DNA from: Pelodera strongyloides
Taxonomy: Eukaryota > Nematoda > Chromadorea > Rhabditida > Rhabditidae
Direction: 5' to 3'
Length of the DNA: 64,000 bases
NCBI GenBank assembly: GCA_036852015.1
Contig: JAANDG010000212.1
Coordinates: 124,001-188,000 of the forward strand
In this document: positions 57,161 to 64,000 of the stretch, in pieces
How the letters are laid out: every line of letters begins with the position of its first letter
How positions within the stretch are numbered: the first letter of the stretch is position 1
Notes under the pieces: generated by a model
Told to the model about the DNA's origin: nothing
The model's input: only the letters and a program-made list of their open reading frames with translations
Database searches by the model: none
Position numbers and translations under genes: made by a program

Positions 57161-59504
57161 TCATTTATTTATTTATTAAACAACACCACATGATGTGCAT
57201 CACAATAAAATGATGAAAAGAAAGTAGTATATAACTCGCCGTCTTGTCGTTGATTAGCAAATAGGTCACCAATTCTCCGACTCGCTGCGCGTGGCTACGT
57301 GGCCATTGTTGGTAAACTGCAGTGTATGCGTGTTACTGGACTGTTACTGAATCGTTTATTGGTCAACATCCGTGCAATGAGAGAATGTCACCAGAAGGAG
57401 CCCGAAGACAGCATAGGACGTGACGGGCCACGCCGTTTATTTTCCGCACTAGATTATACTGTGCGCTCCATTATGCTATGCAAAACAATGTTTCTGCTGT
57501 GCTAAAAAAATTCTTTATCACTCACAAGTTACGTGAATCACAGGAGAGTAGTTACTGGTTGAAGTGAACCAAGGTATCCACAGAAAACAATACCAACGGC
57601 GGACCTCTCAAGACGACTTTCAAGACGAAGTTCAAGTAGCAGGGAAACACAACAGAACAATCAATTACAATTGACAATAACAATATCAATGTTGAGACTA
57701 GCGCTCAACTTTCGTGAAACGCATGCCTACATAAGATGTGGATTATGTAATACGAAATAGAATGGGCTGGATATTGGATAGAATGGGTTTGCAGCCCGAA
57801 TTAGCATGCTAACTTTGATACATATATGAGTGACACATAATACGTTTATCCCAAGATCGACATGTAGCCGGAAGCGGACGTGGACGTGTGGTGCTGATGG
57901 ACCTGGTGTGGAGCGAGCAAGGACGTGTGGTGTTGCGCTGGACCATCTACAGAAGAAAGAAGAGTGTTGTGTTCAAGGAACCTCAGGCCTACTGGAAGGC
58001 CGAGTCGGAGAAGAGCACGATGAAGCCCCTCCGGCGTTATGAAGAGGATTTCGACCCGCTTGTTTCTGTTCTTAATAAAGATGGGCTTCGGCCACCTTCA
58101 CGTTGTCTTTCTTGTACTAATGCTGAGTCATTTATGTTACAGCTCGTCGACGTGGCTACTTGTTGCTTCTGGGGTCATCTCTGTGAAGGATTGGCACTCC
58201 TTTACAATCAAGACACACGTGGCACTCTTCGTTGGTGCACGATAATTCAACAACAACAACAACAACGGTTAATCTAATTAATTTATTGCTATACATACAA
58301 TGGTTGGATCAAGGGGGAGAATGGTGTCACTTCTTCGTAGAAGTCCAGTTAGTCGATGTATGATTCCCGACCGATGGAAATTCCCGAATGTTTATTAAAA
58401 TTCCTCTTCATCCTCTCTCGGGCCACTTCCGGGGTTGTTTTCATTGGAAAAATGTTACCTATCTGACCAGAGTTCTTGGTTGTGTCCCACGTTATATCAA
58501 AGATGGTCTTACTTATCTTCCAAACATTAGTTCAGCAGGACTCTTTTCCGTACTAGAGTGCGGTGTATTTCGAAGCTGGCCAAGAACTTCCGTGGAGCAA
58601 TGTCTACCTGTTCCGATCCGATGATTTTCGAAGCTAATGTCGAGGGTTCTTCCTGGCAGACCTCTCAAGGCAACCTTCAAGAAGTCGTAGAAATCCGGTT
58701 CGTCGATGTATGATTCCCGTCCGCTGGAAAGTTAGCCTGTTATCCTGAAATGATAGTAGTAACGGCAGCAATCGCGTAGTATCTTTCTTTCATTCCTTGT
58801 CTGCCTCGTATATATTCCTTTCTTCATATGTTAATTTTATCTGTTATTTACTACTACGATATCCTACGATACAACTCTATTACACTGGTTGTTTAGACAA
58901 ATTCTTAGCCAACAAATTGACACAGATTGACAATATAATCCTTTTGAATTTACATTGCATTTTCAGGTATGATTGAAACACGATCCAGTTTGATAAGATG
59001 TAGCAACAGGGATATCTTCGAAAATTATAGAAAATTTCATCCACTAGTTTCTCCATCTTTCTATGAATTGGTTGATGTCGGATTCAAGCCAGGGCTAGGG
59101 GCTACGTCATTGTGCCTAGATGCCCAACCTATGAATGACGCTCTTGGCTAATTGCCATTAGCCCGCGCGATCTGTGTACGGTATTAGTTTTTGAATTTAG
59201 ATTTTGGCTTTCGATCAACTAGCTTCCAATAAACGAACCTACTTCTGCGAGGCGTATTGTTCTGTGATTGATTTAATTTTTTTTGTGACTGATATTTGTG
59301 CTATTATCAATAAAAACAATAAAAAAGAGAGGTGATTTGAGATGAACCTATCCCTTTAAACTGTAATTTGTTTGAGGTAATGTACGAATACTCGCTTCAA
59401 GGTAATTATTTGTTCAAGGTAATTAAAAACCATGGCCATGCAATCATTGCTTGTCAACCTTTCATCATATTGCATATTTCATGAGTTAATAAATATATTT
59501 AGAG

Positions 59505-59862
59505 TAAGTCGGGTAGATGCGCCGCATGAGGCAACCCGCCCCTCTGTGTGTAACCCGGAGCTAGGGACAATCAGTATTGGTTGCGTGAAAAAGTGGGCGT
59601 GTAGCTCAACCGGTGAGTGCTTGCTAGCCATGCAAGTGACGCGGGTTCGAATCTGCTCCACGCCAAGTTTTTTTCACAATAGACCAGATTGTTGCCTAGG
59701 AGCAGTGAGGGCTAAGTGGGGGCCGAACCGGGTCCCAAGAGTTGTTGGGAATGGTACACAGTGGATTATGCCTGTGGGACCAGGCACTCTTGGGGAGAGG
59801 GTAGTAAGTCGGGTAGATGCGCCGCATGAGGCAACCCGCCCCTCTGTGTGTAACCCGGAAAG
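59505..59862 (+). repeat. 57-bp direct repeats flanking a tRNA-like sequence
   Basis: The block agtaagtcgggtagatgcgc…gtgtgtaacccgga occurs at about 59505-59561 and 59806-59862. Between them, 59595-59667 has a tRNA-like fold: acceptor ends GGCGTG/CACGCC, a five-pair CTTGC/GCAAG stem around GCC, and GGGTTCGAATC. The base before the anticodon is A instead of T and the T-stem is poor, so it is probably not a working tRNA-Gly. Confidence 0.5.
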
Positions 59863-59937
59863 ACGGAACCATTTCGGAAAGACGGAACCATTTCGGAGAA
59901 GCGTGGTAAGACGGAACCATTTCGGAGAAGCGTGGTA
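59863..59937 (+). repeat. Short tandem repeat, ~29-bp unit
   Basis: Two and a half copies of agacggaaccatttcggaga-type units (…agcgtggt) directly follow the second 57-bp repeat. Confidence 0.8.
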
Positions 59938-60345
59938 TGTCTAATTTCTTAACTTTACATATGTAGGGCCGGCAAGCTCCGCCCACTTTGGCGAGACAAA
60001 TGTGCGAAAAAGCGGCACCACAATTTATAGCGAAAAGCAGTCATTTTCGTGAAAAAGTTATAAAGAGTCATAAGTAGAGCGTACCATGACTGACGAAATT
60101 TCAATTTTCAAAGTTGCATAATCTACGAGATAATTAATTTTGCGACCTTCTTTTGAAGACTTTGTACAACCAACGCGCAGTTTATCATAATCTATATCTC
60201 GCTTAAAATGCAACCAATCTCCGAAAACCAAAAAGATTCGAATATAGGAGATGAAGACTCGTCTAACATGTCAGATAAAGTCATGACAACACACGTTTAA
60301 AAATGACCCTGCGGTCCCTATACATATGTTAATTGTTTGATTTAG

Positions 60346-60776
60346 TGGGTTTCTACGTTGGAACTTCACATGGAAAGCTCTTCAGTTCTGACGGCCACTT
60401 CCTCGGAATTTCGATTGGAAAGAAGAACTTCGCCTTCATTGATCGCCCAAATATGCCAATCGGAGAAGTTGCTGATCATCACCTAGACACGCAAATCCTC
60501 AGTTCTGACGCCATATTGATGATGTCGGGTATCGTTGGTCAAGATGTAAGTTGTAAGCAGATGAAGCTGATTTTCGTTAGAGAATTCAATTCAATTCAAT
60601 TTGTTTATCGTCCATTTAAAGATGTCTCACATGAATAATACGTTTACTATGTGGATGATTTGGATGTCATTTGAGAGAAAATGATTGAAGGCCAAGTTCG
60701 GGGTAAACGAATTGGTTTAATTGTTATGTTTCAGTTCGAGCCGCCCGAAAAGAAGCATGCGTCCGATATGAAGTAG
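60346..60776 (+). CDS. Last two exons of an unrecognised gene
   Basis: Exon 60346-60545 (acceptor TTTAG, donor GATGTAAGT) joins in phase to 60735-60776 (acceptor TTTCAG, stop TAG), for about 80 residues. The reading frame looks coding: GFYVGTSHGKLFSSDGHFLG, then KNFAFIDRPNMPIGEVADHH and DAILMMSGIVGQ, ending EPPEKKHASDMK. The many short hydrophobic/Gly alternations suggest a beta-rich C-terminal domain. I do not recognise the family, and the upstream exons are not found. It could be a real gene whose 5' part lies among repeats, or a partial duplicate. Confidence 0.5.
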
Positions 60777-60835
60777 TTCTCTAAAGATCTTCATTTCTTT
60801 TTTTTTTTAATTTGGGTTAAATTTTTGGATTTCAA

Positions 60836-60942
60836 GTCGCGTAGTTAGCCTCTGGAACGCTCTTCCCCGCGCCGTTATCGATTCCCCTAACTCATACGTT
60901 TTCTCTCGTCGTGTTAACAAGCATCTCTTTAATAATGACTAG
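60836..60942 (+). pseudogene. Non-LTR retrotransposon reverse transcriptase 3' remnant
   Basis: The frame SRVVSLWNALPRAVIDSPN…FSRRVNKHLFNND-stop matches the C-terminal tail typical of LINE-type reverse transcriptases (VxLWNxLPxxVV…SxxxFKxRLxKxL). Only the last 35 or so residues remain. Confidence 0.7.
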
Positions 60943-61807
60943 TATACGATCTCCTCTATAATTCCATAATTCATATCACATCGTACTACCATGCTCTCCC
61001 CATTGCGGCTAATTGCCTGAATTACGGATAAACAGTTGTTGTTGTTAATTGAACTTTTACTTCATTTACTTGATAAGTAAAAATAAATGATGTATGGATT
61101 CACTGCTTGGCAAATATTGAACAGGGGAGAAGGCATCGTTGATTACAATGCTTAGATATCTTTTATTATATCCGGCAAAGAGTCACTCATAAAGATTTTT
61201 GATTTTCAGTACAATTACAAGCTCTTCGAGGTCTAGGTTGGTCAGAGGTTTCAGATCTTTAGTAAAATACATTTATTAAGATTATTTTCATTCAAAAAAG
61301 TTAGCGCAATTTTCTCGACCATTTCGACCATCCATTTCGACCACATTTTTTGATGTAATGCATTTCGACCTTTTAGCCATTTTTGAAAATTGTTGAAAAT
61401 GACACATTTTCAAAGAGTTGACTGTTTTTGATTAAAATTGAGCCTGAAAATGGCTTGAAAATGGGAAAATTGAGAATGGGCGAAAAGGTGCGCTAGAACG
61501 GCAAAATACCTATTATTGCCGAGCACTACAAACCCAGTAGCTGGACACTATCGGACACTAACACACATAAGCGTGCACAGACCCAGGGTTACGTCAGTGG
61601 CTAAATTCACCGAACGACCTAGGCGTACCCATTTATAACTGTGACACGTGTGAGAGTGAAGTGACTGTGCGATCCAAATTGCTACATAACGGGTTTAGGC
61701 ATAGGCATTTCAGAGTGAGTAGGTATGCCCGTTGCTATCCATAAAAATCAGACAAACAAATTAAAAAGGAGAAAAAGGCAAAATCACAGGGCAAAGCAAC
61801 ATGACAA

Positions 61808-62224
61808 TCAACGGAGGTGCAAGTGAAGTAGTTCGACAAGGTTTAGCTTTTCCAGTCGTGACTTAAATGAGGCACCGCAGGGTGCAGTGATAACGTCGTC
61901 CGGGAGCAAGTGATACCATCGCACCGTTCTATGAAAGAACGAATTGCTCAGTAAAGAGCTTCGAGTGAAGTGTGTTGCCAGCTGAAAGCGGTTTCGACGA
62001 CCGAAAGTCAGTCTCCACCTTGCATATTTGCTAGGTCGTAGTCTAGAAGGACCACGGATTATTTTATAAAGACAGCACAAATCGATAATAAGCGGTGATA
62101 AATTGTAAAGCTTCAAACGCGAACAATATGAAGGAATGTCAATAGGTGTTATAGTATGATCCACGGGTAGAGAATCAGCAGCGGTAGAAAAGCATTCTAG
62201 TGAACAATCTTTGGATATTTTCAA
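61808..62224 (-). pseudogene. Non-LTR retrotransposon reverse transcriptase 3' remnant
   Basis: On the minus strand, about 138 codons are open. They show the LINE RT C-terminal pattern: SRLKLYNLSPLIIDLCCLYKI, then a basic region (RWRLTFGRRNRF), NSFFHRTVRWYHLLPDDVI and SFKSRLEKLN before the stop. The catalytic palm domain is absent, so this is a 5'-truncated copy. It is a different subfamily or age from 60836-60942. Confidence 0.75.
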
Positions 62225-62296
62225 TTTTATTAATGGATTTCTTCAAATATGGACTCCAAACGGAGGATGGGCCTGTCCCTTTAATACTGATTAGTA

Positions 62297-62581
62297 TTAA
62301 AGGGATCGGTTCACCTTAAATTGTGTCTGTTTTTTTTTTCTTTATTTTCTATAAGGGATAATAAATATTTGGAATACAAAAAGTAGTGTTCTATTTCAAT
62401 ACTCACAGAGATATTAGGTAATAAAGTGGTGGATTGATCGGTCCAAAATGGCCAAGGGTAATTGTCCTGCCTTGTTTGTATAGAGACAATTACCCTTTGC
62501 CATTGTGGACCGATCAATCCACCACTTTGGCACCTCATATCTCCGTGAGTATTTTTTATTTTGATGGGCCTGTCCCTTTAA
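62297..62581. mobile_element. Foldback element, family 3a
   Basis: A 285-bp TTAA-flanked copy of the 44625-44988 foldback (AGGGATCGGTTCACC…GATGGGCCTGTCCCT) with diverged ends. It directly follows another element end (gggcctgtccctttaa, about 62269-62284), with the palindrome TTAATACTGATTAGTATTAA between them. Confidence 0.75.
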
Positions 62582-62589
62582 AATATTGT

Positions 62590-62740
62590 TTTGATCATTC
62601 AGTTTATCAAATTTCCTCAAAAATACAGTAGAATATTGAAGTTAGAGAAATGGTTCGCCTGCTTCTTTGGCAAAGCATATCTATGTTTGTGTACAGTGGC
62701 CAATACAGTGTCACGACGTTCATGGCAGACGTCGGGAAGA
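62590..62740. repeat. Dispersed segment, copy 2 (also 57020-57160)
   Basis: Here the ATG-led frame stays open for 32 codons (MVRLLLWQSISMFVYSGQYS…) before a stop. The similarity to copy 1 extends upstream (cagtttatcaaatttc). Confidence 0.45.
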
Positions 62741-62963
62741 TTTAAAAATTCTTTTACGCTTTAAGAACGTGTACGAGTTCAAAGACAAGGTTTGCATATG
62801 ACATGTTTCGCAGCGGTCCTGAGCACAGGTGACGAGTTGCAGATGTCAAATTTCTCGACGTCTTCGGGCTAGGTTTCATAGCAGTTTAAGAGAACAAGAA
62901 GCAACGGTCCGATTGACGAGGAAATAATTTTTTTTGCTCTCTTTCCACGGTATTCCGGATCGC

Positions 62964-63008
62964 CACGTGTAAACACGTGTACACGTGTAAACACGTGTAC
63001 ACGTGTAA
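62964..63008. repeat. CACGTG-bearing tandem palindrome
   Basis: Four to five alternating units acacgtgta/aacacgtg form overlapping E-box palindromes (CACGTG) in 45 bp. Confidence 0.85.
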
Positions 63009-63142
63009 ACTTCATTTCATGGTACTAGTTATAGAAACCCGTTGTTAATATTACCATTCCCATTGGATAAAGGTGCACGCTCTTGTGGCGTAAAAGATTT
63101 GTTTAAAAATGTTTAAAATTTAAAATTCTTTGTTTAAAAGAA

Positions 63143-63466
63143 CGTTGTTTGGCGTGTCTGACTACGGCAGCTGTAGCTTGCAAGGAATAACTCTACGAGT
63201 TGGGGAAATAACATTGCAATTTCAAACAAAGAGAAGCATATCATTGGAAATCAAACATGATCAAAGTGAACATTTCATCTTCCAAACCCTGACCACATCC
63301 AAGCGGCAGAATAAACAAACTGGGATGGTGTGTAAGGAAATTAGAGGCGATTGTCTTTCCGCATAGTGAATTATAATAATAATTATTACAATGCATTTTC
63401 AGGTTTGGTTGAGACACGCTCCATGATTGGAGGGATATCTTCGGGAACTATAGAAAATTTTATTCA
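63143..63466 (+). other. Possible exon pair of an unknown gene or pseudogene
   Basis: An open frame from about 63143 (LFGVSDYGSCSLQGITLRV…) ends at a good donor (TGTGT|GTAAGG type, about 63331). The acceptor TTTCAG at 63402 can be joined in phase (VCLVETRSMIGG…) to a stop near 63496. The second part is related to the repeat at 58964, so this may be repeat sequence and not a gene. Confidence 0.25.
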
Positions 63467-63499
63467 CTATTCACTTGCATTTCTCATGCAACGCTAGAG

Positions 63500-64000
63500 T
63501 ACAGCATTAGCATAAGCATAAGAAACTGTCACTGGATGCTAAAGAGATGATTATGTATAATGTACTTTTTTAAATGCAAAGTTCTTTATAATCTGGAACA
63601 GTTGAGTAAAATAAAATAAATGCCTCTTACATAGAATGTATGTTACTAAACATAAACACTATGAACTAGTAGTGTAGTCGTATACAATTTTTGAAAAGAA
63701 ACCTTTAATCTGGTACAGTTGAGTAAGGTGAAAATATAAAGACCAAACGTGTTTTTAGTTAATATTCAATACGGAAAAATCTCTAGAACCTCGTGTCTTT
63801 GAAGAGAATTTGACCTCGATGCAAGGTGGTTTAGGACAATATTTTCACATATAAGATTTGAGCGTATAAGTGTATGAGCCACCTCCACGAGAATGAGAAC
63901 GATCAGAACGCAAACATATATAATTCAAGATTGAGACTAATAATGAGTCAGGATCACCCTTATTTAGCCAAGACTCAGTTACAAGCAGCACGTCAGGTTT
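63500..64000. other. Right-edge sequence without visible genes
   Basis: AT-rich, with short internal similarities (aatctggaacagttgagtaa at about 63590 and 63708). No exon, RNA or mobile element is supported. Confidence 0.5.

Larger units (their letters stand above)
57161..60345. other. Repeat-rich region, no confident gene
   Basis: Local duplications (gtcgatgtatgattccc near 58353 and 58702), a (CAA)n run near 58248-58266, a dispersed repeat at 58964-59150 related to 50935-51020 and 63403-63480, and a tRNA-like block at 59505-59935. Upstream exons of the gene ending at 60776 should be here or be lost. I could not identify them. Confidence 0.5.

Noticed and set aside
57888..58277. 129-codon frame with a Gln run as a gene
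   Set aside because: Three overlapping frames are open at once, the composition is uneven, and no splice or family evidence was found. The Gln run is a (CAA)n microsatellite.
59432..59944. 170-codon frame containing a repeated peptide (SRVDAPHEATRPSVCNPE)
   Set aside because: The repeat is the 57-bp direct repeat around the tRNA-like element. There is no splice or family support.

Overview
This window looks like nuclear DNA from a nematode, most likely a rhabditid. It holds two tandem serpentine chemoreceptor genes of the nematode Str type, a collagen-olfactomedin (colmedin) gene, and interstitial TTAGGC arrays, which match the nematode telomere repeat. Its genes have many short exons split by introns that are full of MITEs and foldback elements. 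Nothing looks bacterial or viral. I built the gene models by hand from splice sites, reading phase and family motifs. Exon coordinates should be good to a base or two unless flagged.

Layout. (1) About 1-8.3 kb, minus strand: the N-terminal and middle part of a FERM-domain (band 4.1 superfamily) protein, running off the left edge. (2) 8.3-10.7 kb: repeat-rich spacer. (3) 10.75-18.48 kb, minus strand: a complete 13-exon, 405-residue ortholog of PPP2R3C / C. elegans RSA-1, the B'' regulatory subunit of PP2A; its introns hold tRNA-derived SINE copies and hairpin MITEs. (4) 18.5-21.6 kb: intergenic. (5) 21.6-26.27 kb, plus strand: a zinc carboxypeptidase (M14) missing only its first exon(s). (6) 26.74-31.92 kb: a roughly 2.5-2.7 kb composite unit, duplicated head to tail, made of a 129-bp satellite array plus a 0.5-kb spacer. 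(7) 32.07-34.08 kb, plus strand: a five-exon orphan gene for a predicted 270-residue secreted or single-pass membrane protein; all splice phases agree. (8) 35.19-43.36 kb, plus strand: a complete 15-exon UNC-122/COF-2/gliomedin-like colmedin with an N-terminal transmembrane anchor, furin-type site, collagen repeats and olfactomedin domain. (9) 43.79-47.44 kb and 50.38-54.30 kb, minus strand: two complete nine-exon Str-superfamily 7TM receptors, clear tandem duplicates. (10) 54.3-64 kb: mostly repeats, non-LTR retrotransposon 3' remnants, tRNA-like elements, and the last two exons (60.35-60.78 kb) of an unrecognised plus-strand gene.

The genes do not form a pathway. The strongest non-genic signal is a set of TTAA-flanked foldback elements. 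Several unrelated-looking families share TTAA flanks, two families share the terminus AGCGAAAT, and different families sit back to back on one shared TTAA at three separate places. The second is the satellite, which carries a palindromic TGACGTCA (CRE-type) site in nearly every monomer.
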